A stretch of DNA of 64,000 nucleotides. It comes from Arctopsyche grandis. Lineage: Eukaryota > Arthropoda > Insecta > Trichoptera > Hydropsychidae. Below the pieces are notes generated by a model that worked only from the letters and a program-made list of their open reading frames with translations, ran no database searches and was not told the DNA's origin. A program made the position numbers and the translations under genes. This document shows positions 11,061 to 24,800 of the stretch, in pieces (the stretch's first letter is position 1; each line of letters opens with the position of its first letter). Location of the stretch: positions 5,940,001 to 6,004,000 of the forward strand of contig NC_135355.1 in assembly GCF_051622035.1 (NCBI RefSeq), read 5' to 3'.

Positions 11061-11530
11061 AAAATAAAAAAATAAATAAAAAAATATGAAAAAACATTTC
11101 AAATTAAATTATCGTGATTCGTGATAGCATCAAATCTTTACTAGTTAATAAAAAAAATCAACTTTTATACATATCGGATATATCTAAGCCTTGCGAAATT
11201 TTTTGCAGTTGATTTGAAATATAAAGGATTTTTGAACCGCTCTGTGCCTATTCAAAAATCGTTGCGAGAAAAATCATTAGCGAGGATAATGATTATTATG
11301 CTTTGAATCGACGTAAAATTAAAATTTTGTATTTTTTTACATATTCGAATTTATTAAAACGTTAATTTCATTTGTTACTAATGGACGTTTCGAAATAATC
11401 CAAAAATTTTACAATAAAAATAATATTGTATTATAGTAATAATTCTGCTGATTTATTTTTATTGAAAATGTTTAAAAATAATAATTATAAGCAATCGATT
11501 TCTCGGAAAAACAGACTCGATAGTTAAATG

Positions 11531-12117
11531 TACGGGTGTGGAGTCGGATTTTGAGTCGTATAGTCGGAGCATTTCAGGCGGAGTCGAAGTCGTAAAAAAT
11601 CAACCGACTCCGACTGATTTTTTTTTTTTTTTTTTATTAATAGTATTACGGTATGCGTCTACTAGAGTCTCTCGGTAAATCGACTAATAAATTGAAATTT
11701 AATAATTTATTTATAAAAATCATGAATTTAAATATTACATTATAAATAAAATATTTTAATTGATAAATATATTTTGATGTGTTCTGACCAAAACCGCTCT
11801 TTCCTCTGTCCCATACTTTTTTTATTTATTAAATTGATTTGTTTGTGTATGAACAAATCCATACAATGTGAATGAACTTACTGATTTCTATTCCATTACC
11901 AATTATTATTAAATAAATTGGGTTACATGTCAATTTTTATTGATTTTTTAATTCCTTTAATTTTTTTTTATTTTGAAAATCCGTATTATTTTTATTACAA
12001 ATAATTTTATACAATGGCAAGAAAAATTCATATTAATAAAATCGTTCAGGTGCAGTAGGAGTTTGGAGACTTATCGTAAAATAAGTCGGTAAATTTTGAT
12101 CCGACTCCACAGCCCTG
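11531..12117. mobile_element. Non-autonomous hAT MITE (CAGGGCTGTGGAGTCGG type)
   Basis: The right end reads TCCGACTCCACAGCCCTG; the left end is a decayed inverse (GGGTGTGGAGTCGGAT). The inner ends are rich in GACTCCG motifs. Flanks GTTAAATG (11523-11530) and ATTAAATG (12118-12125) match 7 of 8 bases, fitting an 8-bp hAT target duplication. No transposase frame. A second, more decayed copy is at 43497-44035. Confidence 0.75.
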
Positions 12118-12391
12118 ATTAAATGTAAATTATTTTCACATATGTTTGTATTTAAACACCATCTTTTCCCGAACAACAACATTTATATCATTTCCAAATC
12201 TATTTTACTCCCATCGCAATATTTACTCAAAATTTAAAATCGATTTGACTCACTTAAGCGGCATAATAAAAATAATAAAATTTAATCACTTTTATGATTT
12301 AACTATTTTTAATTTTTTAAATCATAGACATCTGTTGACATTATTTTCAAGTAATAAAAATGTTGATATAAATTTTTATTTATGTTCATAG

Positions 12392-14467
12392 ATGTCTCAA
12401 AATAAGCACGAATTAAATCGTTGGTCATCCCAATTCGGACTATACAAATATCCAGAATCAGAACCAGAATACGACGAGCCGCTTAAACGAGAATCGTTCG
12501 TCAAAAGATGTATCAAATATACATTAATCACAATGATTACATCCATATCAATCATAGTGGTGATTATTATTTTTATATAGATCTATAGATGTCACTAGTA
12601 AGATTTTTTTATTATTTTGATTTGTCCGTTTCAGGTATGCTTACTGATGGTCGATTTTATAACAACAGAAGACACACCAAAGACCAACATATCGATGAAA
12701 AACCATAACCAAACTGAAGGAGAAGAACTCGAAAGCGCAATGCTAAGACTTTCTCAGAAAGATGACGACGACTCAGTCGTCATATCAAAACAAAACATAT
12801 CTCTCGTCGAGTCGAGCGTCCACAACATATCCAGAATGGACTCGCCATTAGCCTCCGATTTCAAAAAACCAAAGCCATTCGGATTCGAATACAAGTACGC
12901 CTATCCGATGCCTTTTCACAAAAACGAACGCAACCACACCAATTATCCCCAACTGTCAAATTACAGAAGCGCCAACAAGATGCGCAACATCGAAGAATTG
13001 ATACGCTACATGGGAGACCAACTCTTCAAAGACCCCAACGAAGACAACGCCAGAGTCTTTAACCCCAACAGACGCATTAAATTCTCCGGAATATACTTGC
13101 GTCCGCGCAAATCCAATATAGACGACACCAGAGACACAGACGTGTACGAGAGGAAATCGAATCAAAAACGCGTCAAAGAAGACGCGAACAATTTTCCGAC
13201 AGAATTTTCCAAACAGAGCTCGGACCCTTTTTACATTTTCAAACCAAATCAACCGGGAGATATTAACCTTTTGGCCGAGAAAAAATTCCGCTTCTCACCC
13301 ACCTACGCTCAGAGCCGACTCAATCATCACAAAATACCCAAACACACCATAAAATACATACCGCTGTACGAAAACAACAAATGCGACGAATACAATAATT
13401 GTAATAAACAAGAAAGTTCCGATTACAACCCGTCGTTAGACGTGGAAGAGTACGATTTCGAAGAGCAGCCCACTTTGAAAATTGACACCGCAACCATAAA
13501 GGGTCACAACAAAAAGAGGCCTTTGAGTGTGATGCTCGATATATATCCCATGGAGGATCAGGACGAGCAAACGATGGCATTCCCAGATCATTTGAAAGAA
13601 CCGCCGACAACAAGCAGACCGAAAATCAAACTGAGACCCAAGCCCTTACATCCCCCTCCCTTCTATCCATACCCACAACACCCCAACTACTACCCGAACT
13701 ACGGATTTCATCCAAACAACTACTACCATCACAACAACTACAATCGACAAATATCGAACAGGATACCGTTCCGTCCGCAAACAATGCTTCCGGTCGAGTT
13801 GCAAACGAGATACGGCAGAAAGAAGAACATCAGCGAAAACGTGCCGACGCAAATGCTCGTCCATTTGAATCTGTACCCCAGGAAGAAGATCGTGAAGAAG
13901 AACAAAAGCGACGAAAGCACCTACGAAGTGATAGACAGGCGATCTAAAGACGACGATGACTACACACCGCGAATCAATATCACGGACGACGACATCATCA
14001 CGTCCAACTACTCCAAAAACGCGAGGAGGTCGATCATCGACGCAATCATAGCCAAGTACAACAGCAACCCGAGGGAGTTTCCCATGAACGAAGACAGCGA
14101 AAACGTGACTATCGACGACATTCGCAAAGGATATGGTTTCAAGTTTCCAGGACCCATAATGGTGAAGCCCGATCTGCCCGACGGAATATCAGAATCTGCC
14201 GTGCGACTTTTGAGCCTGTATCGAGCATACGACGATGTAGAAGCCGAGGACAATTCGAAACACGTCACGAAGAGGAATCATAACTCGAGTCTCGGCCACG
14301 ACGTGTTCAATGAAACAGTCCCTAATATCAACGGTACGGAGTTTGGTGAAAGTTTTGCCGTTTTCGAATTGAATTCCAACGAATCAACGTCAGAGGAGTA
14401 TGAGTCTTTGGCGAACGATACAAATATCGACGAATTTATAGCTGTTCCTATATTAGATGTACAATAA
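12392..14467 (+). CDS. Uncharacterised, probably type II membrane protein (two coding exons)
   Basis: Proposed coding exons are 12392-12559 and 12635-14467 (stop TAA), giving 666 aa. The ATG lies directly after an acceptor-like pyrimidine tract and TAG. The 75-nt intron uses GTG|GTGATT and TTTCAG|GTATGC in phase 0; without splicing the first exon stops at 12578. A better donor (GTAAGA at 12598) lies past that stop. The join creates an uninterrupted hydrophobic segment at about residues 41-66, preceded by a basic stretch (LKRESFVKR), so a signal anchor with N-in, C-out topology is likely. The long C-terminal part is hydrophilic, has a Pro/Tyr/Asn/His-rich stretch (near residues 390-430), about ten N-x-S/T sites and dibasic sites such as NARRS and GRKKN that could be protease targets. 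I do not recognise the family and assign no function. Base composition is clearly more GC-rich than the flanks, supporting a real gene. Confidence 0.75.
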
Positions 14468-14562
14468 TAAAAATTAAAAGTAGAAATAGTTGATATATAC
14501 ATACATACATACATATAATATATATTGAAAGTGTATTTGTTTTTTTTTTACTTTTATAATTG

Positions 14563-14568
14563 AATAAA
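14563..14568 (+). terminator. Polyadenylation signal of the 12392 gene
   Basis: AATAAA lies 96 bases after the stop codon, giving a short 3' UTR of about 110-120 bases. Bases 14580-14990 are AT-rich and hold no gene. Confidence 0.6.
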
Positions 14569-14997
14569 ACTACTTAAAATTTCAAAATTATTCACTTTTA
14601 GTATATACGTACATCCCATGGCATTAGCAAATGTGTTTTGAAACGCCTCGTAATCATTGTTATTCGTCCATTATTCCTTACATCATTCTTCGCGTTAGAT
14701 CAGAAGCATAGTTCAGATTTCTCTGCCTTTATCAATCGCAACTAGTTGGACAACATTCGAACATTCGAACACGGTGTTCAAACACTTTATTATTTCTACA
14801 TAAATACTATACAAATTCGACGAAAAATCCGCTTTAATAATAATAATTGATTGGTAATTAATTTAATAATTTTGGATTATTATTATTGTTTTTAAATCAG
14901 ACAATTGTGTGTAGCATTAGAGTGAAGCATCAAATAAAAAACCACACTTGGAAGAAAAATACCGTTTATATTGATTTTTTTTATTTAATAATAACCA

Positions 14998-15290
14998 GCG
15001 GCGTGGACTAGTAATTAGCAAATTATGCTTTCGAGCAGACTGGTCACGGGTTCGAGTCCCACTACAGTCCTGCTGCTGGCCAGACCTTGGTTTGTAACTT
15101 CAGATCGATCGTTTATCATCAGAGTCTGCCAATTTTTCTGATTTTCATTGAAACGGTTCCTGCAAAATTAGCATTTAATTTTCTATATTATCTTGCTAAT
15201 CTAAAGTTATTCAGCGTCTTAAGGTTCGCCAATTTGACTATAAAATGCTACAAAAATTTCTCCATAGATGTCACTGTGGATGTTCACATT
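14998..15290 (+). mobile_element. tRNA-derived SINE, 3'-truncated
   Basis: An excellent B box, GGTTCGAGTCC at 15049-15059, follows a degenerate A box. The body signature GCTGGCCAGACCTTGGTTTG begins at 15074. The element runs directly into LINE sequence at about 15290. Confidence 0.85.
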
Positions 15291-15505
15291 CGAGCACTTC
15301 TTTCGTCCATCTGTCGTCCGTTATTCTGGCTATGGAACCCGCCCATTGCCATTTCAATTTCAATTACATCAACCACCTTTGTCCCACGTATTCCGTTTTC
15401 AATATCTCCTCATTACGCCAAGCATACAAAGTTCCATACTTCTTTGAGTACACTGGACCTTATGCAGCATTCTGGCGTTCAGTGCCCAAGTTTCACATCC
15501 ATGCG
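15290..15505 (-). pseudogene. RTE-like LINE fragment
   Basis: This matches the minus-strand LINE at 4640-4910 closely (for example GTCCAAGTTTCACATCCATG there and GCCCAAGTTTCACATCCATG here). Only about 215 bases remain, sandwiched between two SINE pieces. Confidence 0.7.
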
Positions 15506-15509
15506 TCAA

Positions 15510-15780
15510 AAGTCCCACTAGAGCTCTGTTGCTGGCCAGACCTTGATTTGTGATTCCAGGTCGATCGTTTATCATCAGATTCTGCTAATTTTTCTGTTTT
15601 TCATCGAAACAGTTTCTGTAAAATTGGCATCCCTGTCCTATTTCTCTCGTAAAATTCGACTTATTCAGCATCTCGACTTTTTGCTAGTTTATATAAATGC
15701 TGCGAATTTCTCCATAGATGTCTTTGTGAATTTTGATCTCATTTACCTTATATTATAATGCTTACAATGCTTTTTACAAT
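15510..15780 (+). mobile_element. tRNA-derived SINE, 5'-truncated
   Basis: Begins just after the B box (GTCCCACTAGAG) and carries the shared body signatures GCTGGCCAGACCTTGATTTG and GATCGTTTATCATCAGA. Confidence 0.75.
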
Positions 15781-15805
15781 GTTTGACCATAGATTTTTAT
15801 TTTTT

Positions 15806-16165
15806 ATACCAGGAAGGCCTACCAGGTAAACCCCAATGCGCGTTCCTAGCCAATTATTACATAATCACTGAATTTCGAAATGCCGAAGAGCACGAAATTA
15901 ACTATTAATGAATCCATAGACAATCCAACTATTAATTAATACATATTGTACATAAATCATATTCAAATATTGGTGACATAGTGGGTAGGATGGTTGTTGC
16001 CGATTTGATGGAGGAACCGTTTCAACAATGAAATCAGATAAATTGGCAAACTCTGATAGGAAACGATCGACTTGTAGTCACAAATATCCAAGTCTGACCA
16101 GCAGCATTAAAGATTAGCACGGGATGGAACCCGGTAACCTTTTGGTGTTTAACATAAACACAACC
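15806..16165 (-). mobile_element. tRNA-derived SINE, near full length, minus strand
   Basis: The hairpin 3' end (CCAGGAAGGCCTACC at 15809) is at the low-coordinate side. The body GGAAACGATCGACTTGTAGT and tRNA head with GGGATGGAACCCGGTAACC follow to about 16160. The stem here has decayed on one side (GTTCCTAG). Confidence 0.8.
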
Positions 16166-16499
16166 ACCGAACAAACTTCTACTGAAACTAATAATAAAAA
16201 GATGGGGTCTCACAATTTTTTTGACGTATTATTACTAATTTTTGTTCCTACTGTTAATTTAATTCAAAAGATATGCAAATTTATCTGACAAAGCTTTTAT
16301 AAACATCAGAAACACCGTGTACTCATTCTCCAGAAGAAAAACAGTCAGATATACAACCGTCTCTATTGCACCCACGCGACGAGCATTCTACCTGAGTTTT
16401 ATTAAGACACCGTTACTTTTACCTGTATACTTTCATCAGGTGGGTAAAGCCTCGAGCATACGTACGTCTCTCTCTTTCTAACAGCAGACCTGACCATGG

Positions 16500-16751
16500 G
16501 GAAGAGAGAAAGAAGAACAATTCAAAGCAAAACTTGCCATCGCTCCGCGATGGAGTAACTCTAGTTCGCCGGTGGTGAGTTGTCGGGCCAAGGTGCACTG
16601 CGAATAATCTGTCAAAAAGTGCACCAAAACAATGATAAACACCTCAAAACAGTGATAGTGATAGAAAGTACCGTGTGATAATAGTTATAAGGATGTGTTG
16701 AGTGGAAGGGAAGTGTATATATACAAGCTACAAGGCAAACTCGTTGATAAG
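16500..16751 (+). promoter_or_regulatory. Probable non-coding first exon and promoter of the cadherin gene
   Basis: A non-repetitive, relatively GC-rich stretch ends in GATAAG|GTGGGTG, a good splice donor at 16752. It is followed by about 2 kb of AT-rich DNA before the acceptor TCCTGTAG that ends at about 18756 upstream of the cadherin start. CT-rich sequence (CTCTCTCTTTC near 16471) lies just before. The exon has no long open frame. The start site cannot be fixed from sequence alone. Confidence 0.4.
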
Positions 16752-17579
16752 GTGGGTGTGTTAACTACGGAGGTTACATTTTAGTTTGACATTTAATTTT
16801 TTTTAAGGCTTTCATTGTTGCATTTGAATTTCTCTAGTTTTGAGATGGATATCTTAGTGTATACCTGGTGTAAATTTAAGTTTCTCGTAGGTGGAACAGG
16901 AAGTAGCCTGAGGCATACCATTAGCTCATACGTATTACGTGTCTTCGGTTGATTTTTATCGAAATTTTACAATTTAATAGAAATATTTATCAAGATGGCC
17001 TATTCTTCAATTTCAATTAGATAGTTTTTATAGAACTGTGAAAAAAAACGGTAAACCAATTTTTATTATGTGATTAATTTGTTGCAATCAATTGTTTTTG
17101 AATTTTTCGTACGAAGTATTTTAAATTTATACAACATGTAATATTATATTGTGTTGTAAACTGACTAATATTGATCACAAAATTTAATTATTTATATTAT
17201 TGGAAATGCAATATATCGTCGGCCTCTACTAGGAAAATCCTTGATGAATTGCATGAATTTAAAAAAAAAATATCAATAAAGATTTTTACAATAAAAAACA
17301 GTCAGTGAAATAAGACTTACTATCACTTTTACTTTTCATTTATTGCTTTTGATTCTTATGAATATTGCTATATCAGGAATATATTGTCAATAGAACTTAT
17401 TTCAATTCCTCAATCATTTTCCAATTATTTTTATACGAATGTTTCTGTAGAAAATCTCTATGAAGCTTTTAAGAAATGCATTACATATTAAACCTATTGT
17501 TGATTCTTACAATTTAAAAAGCTTAAAATGGAACTCATTAGCGCGTAACCGTTCGAACATAAACGATGTATGTATGTAC

Positions 17580-18011
17580 TAGAATTTCTTCCCGGGTCGA
17601 CCCGGGATAGAATTTTTTATATCCAATGTCCCGGGAATTTTTATCTCGAATCCCGGGAAATATATTTCAATCAAAACGTTAATTAAATGGTTTTATAAAG
17701 GCGAATTTATGTCTTACGATGAAGCTATTATGAAGCGAGTTCTTGTATTGACGATTCCACAATAGAAGAATCTCTTTTATTATATTCTGATGAAGATGAG
17801 ACAATTGTGACATTGAATAAAGAATTAAATAACGAGGTATCAAATACAAAATAACATTAATGAAAACAGCTTTGAGATTGATCTTGAAATCAAAAGATAT
17901 TTTATATCAATGAAAACAAAATTACATTATATGTCCCGGGATTCTGGGACTCCCAGGAACCATCCTGGGCTCCATCTCATGTCTCGGGAATTGAAAAAAT
18001 CAGAGACCCTA
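17580..18011. mobile_element. Probable hAT-type element with CCCGGG-rich ends
   Basis: Ends TAGAATTTCTTCCCGGG (left) and, reversed, TAGGGTCTCTG...TTCCCGAGA (right) are imperfect inverted repeats. Flanks GTATGTAC and GTATGTAT match 7 of 8, though they lie in GTAT repeats. The interior has acidic coding-like debris (SDEDETI) broken by stops. It sits in the presumed cadherin leader intron. Confidence 0.45.
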
Positions 18012-18805
18012 GTATGTATGTACGTATAAACGAGGCGCAAAATCGCCAAGTTTGAATTAAATATGAAAAATTAAAATCAAGTAAAACATTATCTATAGAA
18101 ACTACTGATGTAGAAAATTTGTTTACTTATCTTTAAAAAAACTCTCATGCCAGTGTCGTGCCACCTTCTTAGCGAGAAATACCGCAATGTTCTCATAATT
18201 GAACACGTTGAATTCTTGGTCATACAGTCGTCTGACCTTAAATCTCAGTCTGAACCAACCTCAATAACCATTTGATATTATCATTGTGAACGAACTATTC
18301 ACAGTTTTTTCCCTGTACAATGGTTTAATTTTCAATGGAGTAGCAGTGGATTTTACCTAGTAAAAAAATCTTAATGAGTCATACAATATTTGTTCACTGA
18401 TCCGCGTAATACATACTACAGTTCTACTCGCTTATTTAACATTTTTCGCAAACGAACTCGATTACCAAATCCGAATTGCATCGGCCACATTCTCACAGAC
18501 TATATTCAACACCGACAATGAGATAATCTGAAATGGAAAAGCGATTAACGAATCCAATGTATATTTTCGTCGAAATCTAATTGAAAACGATCGTATACGA
18601 TTTGAATGGTAGTAGTAGATCGGAAAAAAAACAATAGTAGGAAGTGTATCAAGGTTTCACACCGATATTTAGAAAGTGGTTACACCACTTCTTAAACTCA
18701 TATGTTCAGTTTATTCTAAACACTCTTTTTATTGACTGTTTTTGTTATCCTGTAGAATTAAGAACAATATGATATCCTGACATCGAATCCGAAGAGAAAG
18801 TGAAC

Positions 18806-21800
18806 ATGCAGTCAACCTTCAACATGGCCGGGTGCAATAATGCAACTAAAATGTATTCAAAGATACTTATGCTCATATTTTCAATGATAATCTCACTGTC
18901 GAAAGGGCAGGTAATAAATAGAGCTCCTCATTTTGTACCTGTAATCGGTGACATGTCTCAATTTAGCATGTCTGAAAATACAGCCGTAGGAACTCCTGTA
19001 TATCAACTCAAAGGTATACAACAATCAAATTAAGCAAAAAAAATAAGTAAATCAATAAAATATGTTAACAATTATTTAAATATAACACAGGCGAAGATCC
19101 TGAAAATGGAAAATTACACTATTCAATATCAGGCCAGTACTTCAACGTTGACAAACTAACTGGTGTTGTAACGTTGATCAAACCTCTCGATAGAGAAAAG
19201 GAGGATATACTTGAAGTTATTATCAGTATTACAGGTATTCATATTCAGTGACTGTTAAAACTAATGCGATATTTGTGTTGTATTCAATGTATTGGTTTTT
19301 GATTGCAGATGAAGATATGAGTGGGTCTGAGCCCAACACTATTTCTTTAAGAAGAGAAATTCCCATTACCGATTTTAATGACAATCCTCCGGTGTTCAAA
19401 GGCAGGCCTTACAGTGCTAGGATTTCTGAAGCTGCTGAAGTTGGGTCTGAAGTCAAAGTGATTCCACAAATAGTCATTTCGGATAAAGACGGAGGCATCA
19501 ATTCAGATATTCAAGTGTTTTGCAATTCTAAAAATAATCTTGGAGACACAGAAGCTTGTGAAGTCTTCAGTATACAGGCAGAAAAGGTACCATTTGAAGC
19601 AATTGCATAGTTAATGTATAAAATAGTGCTGATTTTTAATGTTAATTTGCAGCTAGCAGAAGGTCAATTTGTAGCTAAAGTATATTTGAAGCGACAATTG
19701 GACTTTGAATCGAGGTCCTCGTTCAGATTAGGTCTCAAGGCTGAAGATGGCGCTCTGGAAAATCAGCTGTCAGCAGTAGCTGCTGTATCCATTGATGTTT
19801 TGGACGTGCAAGATCAACCTCCTATCTTCATAAATGCACCTTATTCTGCTACAGTTCCTGAAAACACTCTTCCCGTATGTTATATCATCATACATACATA
19901 CATACATACAGTGGCGGACTGGGACTGAAATTAGTGCATGCCAGGAGTCAAAGGGGGCCCACAGAGGGTTAAAAAAATTTGTCCCCCCCCCCCCATATAA
20001 GAAAATTTTCTTCTATCCATCATGCTAAAAATCAAGGGTAAAAAATAAATAAAATTTTCAAAAATGGGCATAAACAAATTTAGTTACAAGAAAAATGGCA
20101 AAAGGAAAATAGATCCATAAATTACATTGTATATTTCGTTTTAACCCTTGTCCTAGGTAAATATTATAGAATGCGGCATAAAAGCGGCTTTTACTTTCGG
20201 TAGAAAACAATTGAGGACGTCATTTCAGCTTTTTCTTGGGGGGGGGGGGCAGGCAAATATTGGTCAAATTGAAAAATTTTCAAAAAATCTTGCTTATATC
20301 AGAATAAAAATGGATATACTATTTTCTTTACATACACCTTATTGAGTTATAAAATATGAAAAAAATCAGCTTATTTCTGAAAAAATAATATATATAAAAA
20401 GAGAAAAAAGCGCCGCAGGCGAAAATTTTTTTCCAAAAGTCTTCACATGGTCAACAAAAATTGACCATCTAACTGAGTCACCAAAAAACTATCAATTAAC
20501 TTAATTTCTACCGACTGTCTTTTCACTTTATCTATGTACATATGTACGTAATAACAATAGATAAAATTTTGTGATCATGCGAAAATTTGAACTCAGAATC
20601 GATCACTGATCACGTCTACTGTATTTGTATTCTTGTATTCTTGTATTTGTATGTTATTTGTATTCTTTATGTACTAAATTTGATAAAGTTTTGGTCAGAA
20701 AGCAATTTTATTAAATAACTAAAACTTTTTTTGGACCGAATTCGTTACACATGAAGTTTAAATTCATCTCATTCGTTGTTTTGTGAGAGAATGGACGTCT
20801 GCAAATAAAATAAAAATTCGAGAAATAAAATCATTTGTGATTGAACCAATTAAGTAAAATATTAATTTAAAACCTTTCTTGAAAACAAAAAATATACGAA
20901 CTTTCGGAAAAATAAACGTTACACATCTGTTTTTGAGACAAAATAAAGTAAAGGGGACTTTTCTAACGATTCGCTCCATAGGATGAACAATTTCTAAGAA
21001 TTTTACCCAAGGCATACCACTGAAAAACCAAAATATACTTGCTTCGAAATAATAAATTTTTTTTTCAAAGCACATAGCAGCGATTATTTTATTAGTTACC
21101 CAAAAGTAACATACATAAGAAATAAACGTAGCATTCATAGATCCATAGTATCTTATTAATCATTAAATTCATAATATTTTCTAAATTCACACTATTCCTT
21201 AATTTAGGGGGGCGAGTGCCCCCCTATGCCCCCACCCCCAAATTACGTCCCTGAAAACAATGCATAATATTTTCAATTAATGTTAATCGAAAATCGGGAT
21301 TTTGGGGAGGGGCTCCCTATCCTATATTTCTATATACATGGATGTATCTAGATTAGGAATAGATTTTATATTCGGAAACTGTTTAAAATTGTGTATTTAA
21401 ATCATACTATATCGTCGAAGCATAATCAAATGTTATTTTGAAAGTATGAAATAAATTTAAATCGCTGGTTGATGATGAATCTTCCTATCGAAATTGTTTT
21501 AAGCAATTCAGTTTATATTATTCACGGAAATTCGTTTATTCCCATTTTTATTTCAGTAGGTAGTTGTTACATAGGTATTGGTATATACATACATAATATT
21601 GAGGTTGGAAATGGGACCGACAAAAGGGCCCTCGCAATTTACATTTCTAGCCTAATAAAAAAAGTTAACCGATCCTTGGGCTGTTAAAGCAGGTATTAGT
21701 TGTTTGTGTATATCGTAAGAAATTTATTTTGTTGAAATACCCAAACTTTAGGTCCCAAAGTCCTATAAATTATTACATACGTGAAATATAAAAAGTTATT

Positions 21801-24800
21801 TAATTTTACTGAGGGCCCATATTTTCCAACAGATAGTGGGGCCCACATGCCATCGGGCATGTTCGCTTGTATGGCCAGTCCGCCACTGCATACATATATA
21901 ATCTTGCGTCATCATTTGAAATAAAGACTCGAGATCATCTTATGAGTGACGAAATTAGAAAAATCTTTTCGAAAGATTCAAGATCTCATTCAAGCATTTT
22001 TTTTGCAGGTTACGACAGTAATGGATATATTCGCAAAGGATGGTGATACAGGCAATCCGAGACCAATTTTGATCACTATTGAAGGTGACTCTCTCGGTTA
22101 TTTCAATCTGGTCACTACGAAAGGAAGTGGAGAAGCAAAATTGATTACTTCGTTTATTCCATTGGATCGAGAGCATCCAAGTGTGTTACAGAATGGAGGA
22201 GTTTACAGCTTTTTCGTTAAAGTATGGATTGCAAATAATTTATATTACATACGATCTTATTATGTAACATTTTAATCGTTTATTATTTTTTTTTTAGGCG
22301 ACTGAACTCATAGATAACGATGAACCTTCAGACTATTCTGTCACTCAAGTTACCATTGTGATAACAGACACAGACGATCACAAGCCAGAGTTCAATGAGA
22401 AAGAGTTCAACGTATCGATTCCAGAAAACATTGAAGTCGGTACTCCAATCCCAGGTCTATCAGTCTACGTAGAAGACAACGATCTGAATGTTAATAGCAG
22501 ATACAATTTAACATTGAGACACGTGCTCAATTCTGAAAACGTATTCACCGTTAGTCCAGCCTATGGTGAAGGAAGAACACCGCTAGCAATTAAAGTTAAC
22601 GATGCTTCCAAACTTGACTACGATGTTGACGATGACTCCAAACGATCTCTAAGCTTTGACATCGTAGCTCTAGTCAACGATCAAGAAGTATCTAGCACTC
22701 GAGTCAATATAAAATTATTAGATACCAACGATAACCCTCCCATATTCGAAAAGGAGGATTATAAACTGAACGTGCTTGAAGATGTTGAAGATGGATTTAA
22801 GATATCAGATCTGAAAGCTAAGGATAAAGACTCTGGAGCTTTCGGTAAATTAGAATACGTACTGACTGGATTCGGTTCTGACCACTTTAAGACGGAAAAA
22901 AATGAAGGGGGCGTCTACGTTAAAGGACCGTTAGACTTTGAGAAGCAAAAGAGTTACAGTTTGACTATGGTAGCCAAAGATGGCGGAGGAAAAGTATCAA
23001 CGGTGAACGTTTTCGTTGAAGTACAAGACGTCAATGATAATGCCCCTGCTTTCGATATAGCTGAATACTCCAGAACTATCAGGGATGGTGCTACTAGTTT
23101 TGAACCACAACTTGTCGTAAGAGTGAGTAAAATCATCACATTATACTAACATTAAATTGATGAATTTTATTTCAAACTATCGCATATTTCAGGCGACTGA
23201 TAGGGATGGTCCTGATCAAGGTGGAGGAAGCATTGTATACTCCATAGAATCAGATAATAGCATTTCAAATAGTGGAAATGTGTTTACCATAGATCCAATC
23301 TCAGGAGAGATCAAAATTTTGAGTTCAGTTGATTCAATGGATACTCCTAGAGGACAATATGAGCTCACAGTTAGAGCTACAGATAAAGGTTTGTTTATTT
23401 GAAATTTCTTTTCTAAAAAAACTTTTTTGGCTATTGTTAAAGTTGACTATACTTTTAGGTTATCCACCATTACATAACGACACTCGGGTGTTTATAAGAG
23501 TGGGTGTTCCTGGGAATCAGAGACCAATATTTAAAGGAAATTATAATAGTTTTGTATCTCCGAAGAATCGAAACGAAGATTTTGGAATAACAGACTTCAA
23601 TTATGATTTTGGTCCTATGAACTACAAAGCATCAATAAGTGAAAACTCTCCAGCTGGAACCAATGTAACTACAGTTATAGCCAATGATCCCGATGGCTTG
23701 GACCATCTGTTAACTTATCATTTAGCAGGTGGTGCTAAAGATAACTTCATAATCAACGAGAAGTCAGGTTTGATTACAATATCTCCAGAAGCAAACCTAG
23801 ATCTTGACACAAATCCAGATCATTACGACGTGATAGTGACAGCTGTCGACAGTGGCTCTCCAGTACCAGAAACAGCAACTACTACAGTATTTATAACAGT
23901 CGATGATGTTAATGATAAAGCACCATTCTTCAACCTATCCAGCACATCAGCTTACGTTTCGGAACGAGCCAAAATTGGAAAACCCGTCTTTAAAGTCACA
24001 GCTATGGACACAGACTTGGATTCAGATCTTAAGTATTCAATAATCGAACCTATCAAAGCTTTCTCTAAATCTGGAGTTCAGCTCAAATCCACAGCTCCTT
24101 ACAACTACAAAACAGCCTTCAGGATAGATGAGAAGAGTGGAGAAATTTTCGTAAATAATACATTAGATTATAACTTAGCTTCTATAGTATTGCTTTCGAT
24201 CAAAGCTGAGGATTTGAAAGCCGTGTATAACAAAGACAAGCAATTCGCTGTGGTGGAGTTGACACTCTATATTCAATCTTTCACTGATAACACCCCTCAG
24301 TTTACAAACGAAGGATGGACTTCAACAAATCCAAGAATTTCTGTTGACGTCGATGAGGAGGAACCAATTGGAAGTACACTTTTCGTTTTGACTGCAGAAG
24401 ATCCTATCTCAGGTCACACCGTCACCAATTTTAAAGTAATCAACTCTGAGACGGATCTGCTGCAGGTAGATCCTCAAACTGGACAAGTTCTACTAACCAA
24501 AAGACTGGACTATGAAGCCTTGGCTAGCCCCAATTTAACATTTACCGTAAAAGCTACGAGCAATGATGGCAGCAAGTATAGCACTGCTGAAGTAAATGTT
24601 AAGGTGCGAAACATCAACGACAATGCACCAGAATTTAGTGTAAAAATATACAAAACCAGCGTTCCTGAATCGTCCAAGTTTCCAAATCAAATTTTAAATG
24701 TTAAAGCTACTGATATGGACGCTACCCTCACAGAAACCGATCGAGAATTGGGATATTCTGATATCAGATACTCTTTGGGTGGTCAAAACTCTAATCTCTT

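Noticed and set aside
12956-13920. Minus-strand open frames opposite the 12392 gene
   Set aside because: Shadows of a GC-richer coding exon; no start context or domain.
14996-15075. Possible functional tRNA gene because of a perfect B box
   Set aside because: No cloverleaf could be drawn, the A box is poor, and the downstream body is the SINE signature.
20764-21138. 124-codon minus-strand frame as transposase of the intronic hAT
   Set aside because: Phe/Ile/Lys-rich from AT content, without a hAT dimerisation or catalytic motif.
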